This document shows, piece by piece, positions 57,103 through 64,000 of a stretch of DNA of 64,000 bases. Origin of the DNA: Gaiellales bacterium (GTDB lineage Bacteria; Actinomycetota; Thermoleophilia; Gaiellales; JAICJC01); the NCBI GenBank assembly GCA_036403155.1, contig DASWRM010000079.1, forward strand, positions 1-64,000. Reading direction: 5' to 3'. The notes beneath the pieces are model-generated. The model ran no database searches. It saw only the letters and a program-made list of their open reading frames with translations, and was not told where the DNA came from. The stretch's first letter is position 1, and every line of letters begins with the position of its first letter. The translations under genes and the position numbers were made by a program.

Positions 57103-58830
57103 ATGGTCGGCGCCCGCAGCACGGAGCACGGGCCGCGGCGCCGGCTGCGGCGCCTGCTCGTCGTGGGAGCCGCGGTCCTTGCCACCGGGGCGGCCGCGGT
57201 GGCCGGGTACGTCGCCCTCCGGGGCGCTCCCGTGTCGATCGGGTCCAGCGGTCCCGACCCGAGGTCGCCCGTGCGGCTCTTCACGTCGGCCTGGGTGGCG
57301 GGGGACTTCCGCACGATGTACTCCCAGCTCACGCCGGCAGCGCGGGCAGCCACGACGTACCGGCGGTTCGTGCACACCTACAGGCAGGCGGCCGCCACGG
57401 GCTCGCTGACGGCCGTGACGGTGGAGCAGGGAACCCGCGTTGCGAACGGGGCCGGCACGGTGCCGGTGGTGCTTCGCAGCTCGCTGTTCGGAGCGCTGAG
57501 CGAACGCCTGGTGCTGCCGCTCGTGCAGGTCAGGAACGCGTACCGGATCGCCTGGGAGCCGCAGCTCGCGTGGCCGGGCCTGGCGCGCGGCGAGCGCCTG
57601 GAGCGCGTGTCGCGTGTCCCCGACCGCCGCGGGCGCATCCTCTCAAACGACCGCCAGGCACTGGCCCACGGGCCGGCGAACAGCCGCGAGTACCCGCAGG
57701 GCGCACCGTTCTACACGATCACCGGGTTCGTCCGCGCCCCGCAGACCCGTGCCGCGCGCCGGGCCCGCGTCGCGGCCGGCTGGCCCGCCGGCGCGAAGTA
57801 CGGCCAGGGCGGCCTGGAGGGGTCGCTCGACCGCGTGCTCGGCGGTGCGCCACGCATCGACCTCGTCGGCGAGGGAGTGTCCGGGACGCGGCTGCTGGCA
57901 CGCCACCATGGCAGGCGGCCGCGCGACGTCGTGACGACGCTCGACCCGACGCTGCAGGCGGACGCGACGGCCGCGCTGGCCGGCCGCTACGGCGGCATCA
58001 CGATCCTCGACGCGCGCAACGGCGCCGTCCGCGCGGCGGCCGGCATCGCGATGGACGCGACGCAGCCGCCCGGATCCACGTTCAAGATCGTGACCGCATC
58101 GGCGGCGCTGACGGCCGGCGCGGCCGATCTCGACAGCTATTACGCGCCCGCCCGGTACGCGGACGTCGGCGGCTTCAAGCTGAACAACTTCCACCACGAG
58201 GTGTGCGGCGGCACGCTGCTCACGTCCTTCGCGAACAGCTGCAACTCGGTGTTCGGCCCCGTCGCCGTTGCCACGGGGGGCAAGGAGCTGTACAGAACGG
58301 CGGTGAAGTTCGGGTTCAACACGCGGCCGCACATCGCCTATCCGGTGGACGAGAGCGTGATGCCGAGCCGCACCGCGCTGCGCAACTCCGTCATCCTCGG
58401 GGTCGCCGGCATCGGCCAGGCCGGAGTGGCCGCGACGCCGCTCGAGATGGCCTCCGTCGGGCAGGTGATCGCCGGCAACGGCCTGATGCACCCGCCGTGG
58501 ATCGCGCGATTTCCGAGGCGCTTCAGCGACCACCGGCGAAGCCGGCGGGTGATCTCGCGGCGCGTCGCCGGCAAGGTGGCCGAGATGATGCGCGCCGTCG
58601 TCAGCTACGGGACGGGGACGTCAGCGTCGAGCTCGCTGGCGACCGTCAACGGCAAGACGGGAACCGCGGAGGTCGGGCCGGACATCAAGACGGACGCCTG
58701 GTTCGTCGGATACGCGCCGGCCGAGGCGCCGAAGGTGGTGGTCTCGGTGCTAATCGTGCATGGCGGTGTCGGCGGCGAGGTGGCCGCCCCGATCGCGCGC
58801 ACGATGATCGAGGATGCGCTCCAGCGGTGA
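57103..58830 (+). CDS. Penicillin-binding protein, transpeptidase
   Basis: Peptidoglycan cross-linking enzyme; 575 residues. An N-terminal membrane anchor (about residues 18-40), an NTF2-like/MecA_N domain (SPVRLFTSAWVAGDFRTMYSQL), a linker, and the transpeptidase domain. Active-site motifs: SxxK in PPGSTFKIVTA, SxN as SCN in FANSCNSVFGP, and KTGT in NGKTGTAEVG. The MecA_N region groups it with low-affinity-type class B PBPs. ATG 57103 is 14 bp after the RNase gene. It overlaps the HAD gene by 4 bp. Confidence 0.93.
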   Translation: MVGARSTEHGPRRRLRRLLVVGAAVLATGAAAVAGYVALRGAPVSIGSSGPDPRSPVRLFTSAWVAGDFRTMYSQLTPAARAATTYRRFVHTYRQAAATGSLTAVTVEQGTRVANGAGTVPVVLRSSLFGALSERLVLPLVQVRNAYRIAWEPQLAWPGLARGERLERVSRVPDRRGRILSNDRQALAHGPANSREYPQGAPFYTITGFVRAPQTRAARRARVAAGWPAGAKYGQGGLEGSLDRVLGGAPRIDLVGEGVSGTRLLARHHGRRPRDVVTTLDPTLQADATAALAGRYGGITILDARNGAVRAAAGIAMDATQPPGSTFKIVTASAALTAGAADLDSYYAPARYADVGGFKLNNFHHEVCGGTLLTSFANSCNSVFGPVAVATGGKELYRTAVKFGFNTRPHIAYPVDESVMPSRTALRNSVILGVAGIGQAGVAATPLEMASVGQVIAGNGLMHPPWIARFPRRFSDHRRSRRVISRRVAGKVAEMMRAVVSYGTGTSASSSLATVNGKTGTAEVGPDIKTDAWFVGYAPAEAPKVVVSVLIVHGGVGGEVAAPIARTMIEDALQR

Positions 58831-59615
58831 CCGCTGTTCGCGGGATCGTGCTCGACATGGAGGGCGTGCTCCACGTCGACTGGCAGCCGATCCGCGGGTC
58901 CGCGGAGGCGGTGCGGCGGCTGGCGGGCGCCGGCCTGGCCCTGGCCGTGCTCACGAACACGACCGGCCGCACGCGTGCGGCCATCGCCGAGCGGCTGGAT
59001 GGCATGGGGTTCGCGCTCCCGGCGGGGCGGATCATCACGGCAGCGTCAGCGGCGGCCGATCACGTGCGCGCAGAGCATCCGGGGGCACGGGTCTGCGCGC
59101 TGGTGGAGCCGGGCGTGGCCCCGGATCTCGAGGGCATCGACATCGTGGCCGACCCGGGCGATGCCGACGTCGTCCTGCTCGGCGGGCCGGACGGCAGCTG
59201 GACGTACGAGCGGCTGAACCGTGTCTTCCGGGTGATCCGCGAGGGGGTCCCGCTCATCGCGATGCAGCGGAACCGTTGGTGGCCGACGGTGGACGGGCCG
59301 TCGCTCGACGCGGGGATGTTCGTCGCCGGGCTCGAGTATGCCGCCTCGACGACGGCGACGGTGATCGGCAAGCCTTCGCCCGAGATCTACCGGACGGCAT
59401 GCGAGCTGCTCGGGGTGCCGCCGGCCGCCGCGATGATGGTCGGAGACGATCCCGAGTCCGACCTGGCGCCGGCCGCGGCGATCGGCATGCGAACCTGCCT
59501 GGTGCGGACGGGCAAAGGGGCGGCGTTCGGCGAGGCCGCCGTCGACCTCGACCTGCCGGACCTGGCCGCACTGCCCGAGGCGCTGGTGCAGAAGGGCCTG
59601 ACCGGCCGGGCCTGA
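58827..59615 (+). CDS. HAD-superfamily hydrolase, subclass IIA
   Basis: A 262-residue NagD/LHPP-like phosphatase. Motif I is GIVLDMEGVLH, in which Glu stands where the second Asp of DxD is usual; the nucleophile Asp is kept. Motif II is VLTNTTGRTR (Thr), motif III Lys is in VIGKPSPEIY, and motif IV is MMVGDDPESDLAPA. The C2-type cap lies between II and III. The motif I change could alter phosphatase versus binding activity. GTG 58827 overlaps the PBP stop by 4 bp. Confidence 0.9.
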   Translation: MTAVRGIVLDMEGVLHVDWQPIRGSAEAVRRLAGAGLALAVLTNTTGRTRAAIAERLDGMGFALPAGRIITAASAAADHVRAEHPGARVCALVEPGVAPDLEGIDIVADPGDADVVLLGGPDGSWTYERLNRVFRVIREGVPLIAMQRNRWWPTVDGPSLDAGMFVAGLEYAASTTATVIGKPSPEIYRTACELLGVPPAAAMMVGDDPESDLAPAAAIGMRTCLVRTGKGAAFGEAAVDLDLPDLAALPEALVQKGLTGRA

Positions 59616-59668
59616 CCCCGCCCGTTTTCGTTGTCCGTCGGCGGCCGTCGCTGGTATTCTCTGCCGCG

Positions 59669-59752
59669 ATGCACCACCGCAGCCCTGATCTGCTCTTCAC
59701 CACGTCGGTGACCCGCCGGCTGCGCTTCAGCATCTCGCGCGTTTCACACTGA
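59669..59752 (+). CDS. Possible 27-residue leaderless peptide upstream of the MFS gene
   Basis: ATG 59669 lies 8 nt after TATTCT (59655-59660), the spacing seen for the leaderless genes here. The ORF encodes a basic peptide starting MHHRSPDLLF and ending RFSISRVSH. The stop is 88 bp before the transporter ATG. It could be a regulatory leader peptide. It has no recognised homologue and support is positional only. Confidence 0.45.
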   Translation: MHHRSPDLLFTTSVTRRLRFSISRVSH

Positions 59753-59840
59753 CGGGGCGGGGCCCAGGGACTGGTGCGCCCAAAGGGCCGCACCTCCCAC
59801 TCATCCGACCCGTCCCGCCCACCGATTGTTCGAGGGTTCC

Positions 59841-61031
59841 ATGAACGCGCGCACGCTCACGATCTTCCGTCTGTACCAGCTCTTCAACGGCATCGCCTTC
59901 ACCGGCCCGGTGTGGGCCGTCTTCCTGCTGTCCCGCGGCCTCTCCCTGACCCAGTTCGGGCTCGTCGAGGCGGCGCTCCACGTCGGCATGCTGGCCGCGC
60001 AGGTTCCGACCGGGGTCCTTGCCGATGCCCTCGGCAGGCGCCGCCTGCTCGTCGCGGCCGGGTTCTTCACCGCGGTTGCCGAGCTCGGCTACGTCTACGC
60101 GCCCGGCTTCTGGCTGATCTGCGTCGCCGGAGCGATCCACGGCGTCTCGTTCGCCCTCCGCACGGGCGCCGACGAGGCGTACCTGTTCGACGCGCTGGCG
60201 CACGATGACGCCCACGCGCAGTTCCCGCGGATGCTCGGGGGCCTCTGGGCGGTGTTCCAGTTCGCCGGTGCCCTCTCGTTCCTGGCCGGCGGGCTGATCG
60301 CCACGTGGTCGCGCCCGGCCGCCTTCTGGCTGACCGCCGTATGCGCGCTCGCGGCAAGCGCGGTCGCCGCCCGTCTCCCCGACGACGCGCGAGGCGGCGC
60401 GCGCGAGAGTTTGGCGGTGGCCCGAGGCGGGCTCGGCGCGCTGCGCCGGTCTCCGCGGCTCGCGATGCTGACCATCGCGTGGAGCATCTACTGGGCGGCT
60501 TTCACCAGCGCCTGGTTCTACGGCGCGCCGCTGTTCGCGGAGCGCGGGGCATCCGACGCGATGCTCGGCTTCGCGCTCGGCGGGGGCATGCTGGTCGGGG
60601 CGGCATTCAGCTGGGTCGGCGGCCACCTGCCCGACCGCGTGTCGCTGACCGCAAGCGTCGGCGTGACGTCGATCGCGGCGGCCGTGGCGCTCGTTGCCGG
60701 GCCGGCGCTGCCCGGTCTGGCGCTGCCCGTGATCGTGCTGCTCGTCGTCGCGGGGGCGCCCGAGCTCGTGTACGTCACGCTCTCGACCTACCTCCAGCAC
60801 AACACCAGATCCGAGTTCCGGGCGACCTCCATGTCGATCGCCGAGGGGTTCTTCTCGATCCAGATGCTGTGGCTCTTCCCGCTCGTCGGCTACCTGGATG
60901 CCCACAACGGCTTCACGACCGGGTACACGGTCTGTGCGGCGCTGGCGCTCGTCGCCGGGGCGCTGTTCATCGCCTCCCAGCGGCTTGCGGGGCTCGATCA
61001 GGCGGCCGAGGTGACGGCTGCCGCGGCATAG
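59841..61031 (+). CDS. Major facilitator superfamily transporter
   Basis: A 396-residue membrane carrier with about 12 helices. MARGINAL MFS features: GVLADALGRRRLLVAAG (loop 2-3 motif A), GADEAYLFDALAHDD in the middle and GGHLPDRVSLTASVG between helices 8 and 9. The acidic DEAYLFDAL pattern is seen in drug-efflux-like subgroups, but the substrate is unknown. ATG 59841 has GAGG 5 nt upstream; an upstream TTG (59826) is rejected. smpB follows after 9 bp with its own -10 overlapping this stop. Confidence 0.9.
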   Translation: MNARTLTIFRLYQLFNGIAFTGPVWAVFLLSRGLSLTQFGLVEAALHVGMLAAQVPTGVLADALGRRRLLVAAGFFTAVAELGYVYAPGFWLICVAGAIHGVSFALRTGADEAYLFDALAHDDAHAQFPRMLGGLWAVFQFAGALSFLAGGLIATWSRPAAFWLTAVCALAASAVAARLPDDARGGARESLAVARGGLGALRRSPRLAMLTIAWSIYWAAFTSAWFYGAPLFAERGASDAMLGFALGGGMLVGAAFSWVGGHLPDRVSLTASVGVTSIAAAVALVAGPALPGLALPVIVLLVVAGAPELVYVTLSTYLQHNTRSEFRATSMSIAEGFFSIQMLWLFPLVGYLDAHNGFTTGYTVCAALALVAGALFIASQRLAGLDQAAEVTAAAA

Positions 61032-61040
61032 GATTCGCCG

Positions 61041-61514
61041 GTGAGCGCGAACGCACGAAAGCTGATCGCCGAGAACCGCAAGGCGCGGCACGACTTCCAC
61101 ATCCTCGAGCGGGTGGAGGCGGGGATCGTGCTGACCGGGACCGAGGTGAAGTCGCTGCGCGACGGCGGCGGCAACATCCGCGAGAGCTACGCCCAGCTGC
61201 GGGACGGCGAGCTGTACCTGGTGGGCGCCAACATCGCGCCCTACCGGCAGGGCACGAGCGCGAACCACGAGCCGGTCCGCGACCGCAAGCTTCTGCTGCA
61301 CCGGCGCGAGATAGAGCAGCTCGGCGTGCAGGTCGCGCAGCGCGGGATGACGCTCGTGCCGCTGGCGCTGTACCTCACCAACGGCAAGGTCAAGCTCGAG
61401 ATCGGCCTTGCCCGCGGCAAGGAGGGCGTCGACAAGCGGCAGTCGATTGCGGAGCGCGATGCCCGCCGCCAGATGGAGCGGGCCGTCAAGGAGGGCTACC
61501 GCCGCACGAGATGA
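61041..61514 (+). CDS. smpB: SsrA-binding protein SmpB
   Basis: Binds tmRNA and brings it to stalled ribosomes; 157 residues. AENRKARHDFHILERVEAGI, VLTGTEVKSLRDG, ESYAQLRDGELYLV and the C-terminal GKEGVDKRQSIAERDARR helix are canonical. GTG 61041 is 6 nt after TAGGAT (61029-61034), which overlaps the MFS stop. No tmRNA gene (ssrA) was recognised downstream. Confidence 0.97.
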   Translation: MSANARKLIAENRKARHDFHILERVEAGIVLTGTEVKSLRDGGGNIRESYAQLRDGELYLVGANIAPYRQGTSANHEPVRDRKLLLHRREIEQLGVQVAQRGMTLVPLALYLTNGKVKLEIGLARGKEGVDKRQSIAERDARRQMERAVKEGYRRTR

Positions 61515-61750
61515 GGCGAGCGCGGACGGACCGTCCTGTGCGGCCTCGTACGTGCGGTGCGGTCGATCCGGTCCGGCCCCCCGCGCGGCCCCGGTGGCGC
61601 CGGGCGCCAGCACCAGCCGCCGCCGCCCCCTCCGCCGGACGGGTCGTCGCCGGACCGCAGCCGGCCCAGCAGCTCCACGACCCATCCGATCGCTGCTGCC
61701 ACCAGCCCGGCGACGCCGAGGTCGAGGGTAAAGACGACAAGGCCTCTCAT
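61496..61750 (-). CDS. Putative small membrane protein
   Basis: An 84-residue minus-strand ORF. MRGLVVFTLDLGVAGLVAAA forms a membrane helix (about residues 3-28), then a run of seven Gly and a Pro/Arg-rich tail. The N-terminal half looks like a genuine helix; the tail is low complexity. It overlaps the 3' end of smpB by 19 bp and diverges from the 2-hydroxy-acid oxidase gene. Coding status is uncertain. Confidence 0.45.
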   Translation of the reverse strand: MRGLVVFTLDLGVAGLVAAAIGWVVELLGRLRSGDDPSGGGGGGGWCWRPAPPGPRGGPDRIDRTARTRPHRTVRPRSPHLVRR

Positions 61751-61809
61751 TGCGTCCCGTGTACCACCCGGGCCTGAGGAGCAAACAGCAATGGCGGTAG
61801 CATCGTGCG

Positions 61810-62919
61810 ATGCACAGCGTGGGGCACCAGCCGGCCCCGGCCGGTCGCGTGAACCTGCACGAATACGAGCAGGCGGCCGCCGAGATCCTGACGCCCGCCG
61901 CGGCGGCGTACTACCGCAGCGGTGCGGGCGACGAGCACAGCATCGCCGAGAACCTCGCGGCATGGACGCGCCACCGGCTGCTGCCCCGCATGCTGACCGG
62001 CTCCGCGCGTCCCAGTACGGCGACGACGGTGCTCGGCGCAGCGATCAGCTCGCCCGTCGTGATCGCGCCGACCGCCATGCAGCGGCTCGCGCATCCCGAC
62101 GGCGAGCTGGCGACCGCCCGCGCCGCGGCCGCCGCGGGCACGGTGATGACGCTCAGCACGGTCGCGACGGCGAGCATCGAGGCGGTGGCGGATGCCCGCC
62201 GCGAGGTCGACGCCGATGCCCCCGCGTGGTTCCAGCTGTACCCGCAGCGCGATCGCGGGCTGACACGGGCGCTCGTCGAGCGCGCCCGGGCGGCCGGGTA
62301 CGGCGCGATCGTGGTCACGGTGGACTCGCCCGTGTTCGGGTATCGCGAATCGGACGCGCGGGATCCGCTGCACCTTCCGGAGGGGCTGTCCCTCGAGAAC
62401 TTCCGGGGGCTGCCGGGGTACGAGGAGCAGGCCGACATCGGCATCCTGCAGCGCTTCGTCGCCAACCAGGACGCCGGATACGGATGGGACGACGTCGCGG
62501 AGCTGTGCGGTCAGTCCCCGCTGCCCGTGGTGCTGAAGGGGATCCTTCGCGGGGACGACGCCGGACGCGCCGCGGAGGTGGGGGCCCGCGGCGTCGTGGT
62601 CTCGAACCACGGCGGCCGCCAGCTCGATCGCACGGTCGCGCCGGTCGACGCGCTGCGTGATGTGGTGGACGCGGTCGGTGGGCGGGTCGAGGTGCTGGTC
62701 GACGGCGGCGTCCGCCGTGGTATCGACGTGCTGATTGCGCTGGCGCTCGGGGCGAGGGCGGTGATGGTCGGGCGGCCCATCCTCTGGGGGCTCGCCGTCG
62801 ACGGCGAGGCCGGAGTGCGGGCAGTGCTGGAGCTGCTCACGCAGGAGCTCGAGCGAGCGATGACGCTCGCGGGGTGCCGGACGGTCGACGAGATCACGGC
62901 CGACCTGCTGGCGATCTAG
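61810..62919 (+). CDS. FMN-dependent 2-hydroxy-acid oxidase/L-lactate dehydrogenase family
   Basis: A 369-residue FMN TIM-barrel enzyme oxidising an L-2-hydroxy acid such as lactate or glycolate to the keto acid. YYRSGAGDEHSIAENLAAW, VIAPTAMQRLAHPDGE (FMN), WFQLYPQRDR, VVTVDSPVFGYRE, and the catalytic His/Arg in VVSNHGGRQLD are present, with LVDGGVRRGIDV for the phosphate. Whether the acceptor is O2, quinone or cytochrome cannot be told. ATG 61810 is 6 nt after TAGCAT (61798-61803). Its stop overlaps the convergent gene at the palindrome CTAG. Confidence 0.93.
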   Translation: MHSVGHQPAPAGRVNLHEYEQAAAEILTPAAAAYYRSGAGDEHSIAENLAAWTRHRLLPRMLTGSARPSTATTVLGAAISSPVVIAPTAMQRLAHPDGELATARAAAAAGTVMTLSTVATASIEAVADARREVDADAPAWFQLYPQRDRGLTRALVERARAAGYGAIVVTVDSPVFGYRESDARDPLHLPEGLSLENFRGLPGYEEQADIGILQRFVANQDAGYGWDDVAELCGQSPLPVVLKGILRGDDAGRAAEVGARGVVVSNHGGRQLDRTVAPVDALRDVVDAVGGRVEVLVDGGVRRGIDVLIALALGARAVMVGRPILWGLAVDGEAGVRAVLELLTQELERAMTLAGCRTVDEITADLLAI

Positions 62920-63290
62920 GAGTACCAGGCCGGCGGGTCGCTTCCCGGGGCGGGCGGGTCGGCGCTCTGGCCTCCGCCGTACTCGGGGCGGCCGGTGGTG
63001 CGGCACCACACGGTTGCCCCCTCGAACCGCTCGGCCAGCAGGCGCGCGGTCACGTCCTGCATGGCGGCGTCGGTGGCCGAGGCCAGGCCGTCGGTCTCGA
63101 TCACGAGCAGGCCCTCGTCGCCGTCGGGGAAGTACGTCGCGCGCACGCCTGTGCCGGACAGGGGCTGCTTGCGCCAGTGGAAGCCGATGCCATCCAGCTC
63201 CGGGCCCCATTCGAAGCGGTAGCCGAGCGGCTCGAGGAAGGCCCGCATGGCCTCGACCGGCACGGCCCTGAACCGGGCGTCGAGCTGCAT
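62916..63290 (-). CDS. Conserved-looking hypothetical protein
   Basis: A 124-residue soluble protein of unknown family. Features: LDARFRAVPVEAMRAFLEPL helix, YRFEWGPELDGIGFHWRKQP, an alternating pattern (VRATYFPDGDEGLLVIETDG) suggesting a beta-sheet, and a Pro/Gly-rich tail. Good codon third-position GC and a minus-strand TAGACT box (complement of 63297-63302) 6 nt before ATG support it as a real, leaderless gene. It ends by overlapping the oxidase stop by 4 bp (CTAG carries both TAG codons). Confidence 0.7.
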   Translation of the reverse strand: MQLDARFRAVPVEAMRAFLEPLGYRFEWGPELDGIGFHWRKQPLSGTGVRATYFPDGDEGLLVIETDGLASATDAAMQDVTARLLAERFEGATVWCRTTGRPEYGGGQSADPPAPGSDPPAWYS

Positions 63291-63334
63291 CGCCGCAGTC
63301 TAGGAGGAGCGGGGCGAGACGCGATGTGCAGTCC

Positions 63335-63533
63335 CGCATCACAGCGCCGTCACGACCGGCAACGAGTCTGCAGCGATCGCATGCGTGAAAAAAACGTGCC
63401 CGGCACCTTTTTTTCACCGACCGCGGACGTCACGTCTGGTCGCGCATTACAGCGGCGGTACGACCCGCAACGATCCTGCAACGATCACATGCGTGAAAAA
63501 AACGTGCCCGGCACCTTTTTTTCACCGGCCGTG
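63335..63533. repeat. 108-bp imperfect tandem repeat with A/T-tract palindromes
   Basis: Two units start 108 bp apart (CGCATCACAGCG at 63335, CGCATTACAGCG at 63443). Each contains a nearly perfect 33-bp palindrome, identical in both: GTGAAAAAAA, GTGCCCGGCAC core, TTTTTTTCAC (63385-63417 and 63493-63525). The palindromes are identical while the rest of the unit has diverged, implying selection or gene conversion on the hairpin. A-tract and T-tract arms would make it an intrinsic terminator in both directions. It lies between two gene starts that point away from each other. Confidence 0.88.
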
Positions 63534-63578
63534 GTTTCGCGGCATGGCGCGCTTCCGCCGCTCGCTATGCTCGCCGAG

Positions 63579-64000
63579 ATGCACGCTGCCCGCACGATCA
63601 CCGTTGTCGGCTGCCATGCGGGCGGCGAGATCGGCAACGTCGTGGTGGGCGGCGTGCTGCCGCCGCCGGGCGCCACGGTGTTCGAGCAGATGGAGCACCT
63701 CCGCGACCACGGCGACGGCCTTCGCAAGCTGCTGCTTCAGGAGCCGCGTGGCAGCGTGGCCTGCCACGCCAACCTGATCGTGCCGCCGACGCGGGAGGAC
63801 TGCGACGCCGGCTTCATCATCATGGAGCCGACCGAGTACCCGCCCATGTCAGGGTCGAACACGATCTGCACGGCCACGGTCCTGCTCGAAACCGGCATGG
63901 TGCCGATGCGAGAGCCCGAGACGGTGCTGCGGCTCGAGGCCCCGGGCGGTGTGGTGGAGGTGCGGGCCGCCTGCCGCGACGGCCGCTGTGAGTCCGTCGA
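63579..64000 (+). CDS. Proline racemase family protein (partial, runs off the window)
   Basis: First 140 codons of a proline racemase/4-hydroxyproline epimerase/trans-3-hydroxyproline dehydratase family enzyme. VGCHAGGEIGNVVVGGVLP and RGSVACHANLIVPP are family N-terminal motifs. The first catalytic position, Cys in MCGHG of proline racemase, is Ser here (PPMSGSNTICTATVLLETG). Ser at this site occurs in epimerase/dehydratase-type members. The second catalytic Cys lies beyond the window. ATG 63579 is 7 nt after TATGCT (63566-63571), consistent with a leaderless mRNA. Confidence 0.85.
   Translation, partial: MHAARTITVVGCHAGGEIGNVVVGGVLPPPGATVFEQMEHLRDHGDGLRKLLLQEPRGSVACHANLIVPPTREDCDAGFIIMEPTEYPPMSGSNTICTATVLLETGMVPMREPETVLRLEAPGGVVEVRAACRDGRCESV

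Noticed and set aside
55624-58830. A 1068-codon plus-strand frame spanning the RNase and penicillin-binding protein genes
   Set aside because: Only its 3' part (from 57103) is the penicillin-binding protein; the first half is an out-of-frame Arg/Ala-rich shadow of the RNase gene.
61515-61809. tmRNA gene next to smpB
   Set aside because: No tRNA-like acceptor ends, CCA terminus or Ala-rich tag ORF were found; the region instead holds a possible small minus-strand ORF.
63385-63525. CRISPR array
   Set aside because: Only two copies of a palindromic unit with an imperfectly repeated spacer; no unique spacers and no cas genes.
63385-63777. 130-codon plus-strand ORF with repeated KKTCPAPFFHRP peptide
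   Set aside because: The repeats are translations of the palindromic DNA repeat, and the frame conflicts with the proline racemase-family gene.

Overview
The window reads as a chromosomal segment of a high-GC actinobacterium. The order rpmE, DUF1385, prfA, prmC, tsaC, wecA, atp genes and the order secA, prfB, ftsE, ftsX, S41 protease, smpB are both actinobacterial. Nearly every codon ends in G or C, and ATG, GTG and TTG starts are all used. A deep-branching class such as Thermoleophilia (Gaiellales/Solirubrobacterales) is my best guess, but this is inferred from gene content and not tested. No rRNA, tRNA, CRISPR array, prophage or transposase gene was found. Almost all genes are on the + strand.

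Region 1 (1-10 kb) is acyl-CoA metabolism and electron transfer: a degenerate receiver protein, a cobalamin adenosyltransferase, both subunits of a B12-dependent acyl-CoA mutase, enoyl-CoA hydratase, EtfBA and ETF-quinone oxidoreductase. The mutase carries the Phe/Gln pair of isobutyryl-CoA mutase rather than the Tyr/Arg pair of methylmalonyl-CoA mutase. Together these suggest branched/short-chain acyl-CoA breakdown feeding electrons to quinone. Region 2 (10-18 kb) is housekeeping: rpmE, prfA, prmC, tsaC, glyA, upp, wecA.

Region 3 (17.7-34.7 kb) is the F1Fo ATP synthase, but it is split. atpZ-atpI-like-atpBEFHAG is followed by 9.7 kb holding a complete peptide-type ABC transporter, a second solute-binding lipoprotein and an orphan anti-sigma-like protein. 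Only then come atpD and atpC, with their own -10 box and Shine-Dalgarno sequence.

Region 4 (35-47 kb) has a FAD oxidase and an M20 peptidase transcribed divergently, then an envelope operon: LytR-CpsA-Psr protein, UDP-glucose dehydrogenase, nucleotidyltransferase and sugar-phosphate isomerase. The UDP-glucose dehydrogenase gene is interrupted by a 178-residue mini-intein placed directly before its catalytic cysteine. ahcY and mtnA (S-adenosylmethionine by-product recycling) and a eukaryote-like UDP-glucose pyrophosphorylase, which could supply UDP-glucose to the dehydrogenase, follow.

Region 5 (47-64 kb) holds ComF, HPF, SecA, RF2 (prfB, with a CTTTGAC programmed +1 frameshift site), FtsEX, an S41 protease, an RNase II/R-type nuclease, a penicillin-binding protein, a HAD hydrolase, an MFS transporter, SmpB, an FMN-dependent 2-hydroxy-acid oxidase and the start of a proline racemase-family gene.

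Two themes run through the window. First, about 28 genes have a TANNNT -10 box ending only 5-10 nt before the start codon, which implies leaderless mRNAs; two divergent gene pairs share a single 10-bp double -10 box. Second, there are dispersed non-coding repeats: a 141-bp composite element present twice in opposite orientation, a perfect 30-bp tandem duplication beside one copy, and a 108-bp tandem repeat carrying A-tract/T-tract palindromes.
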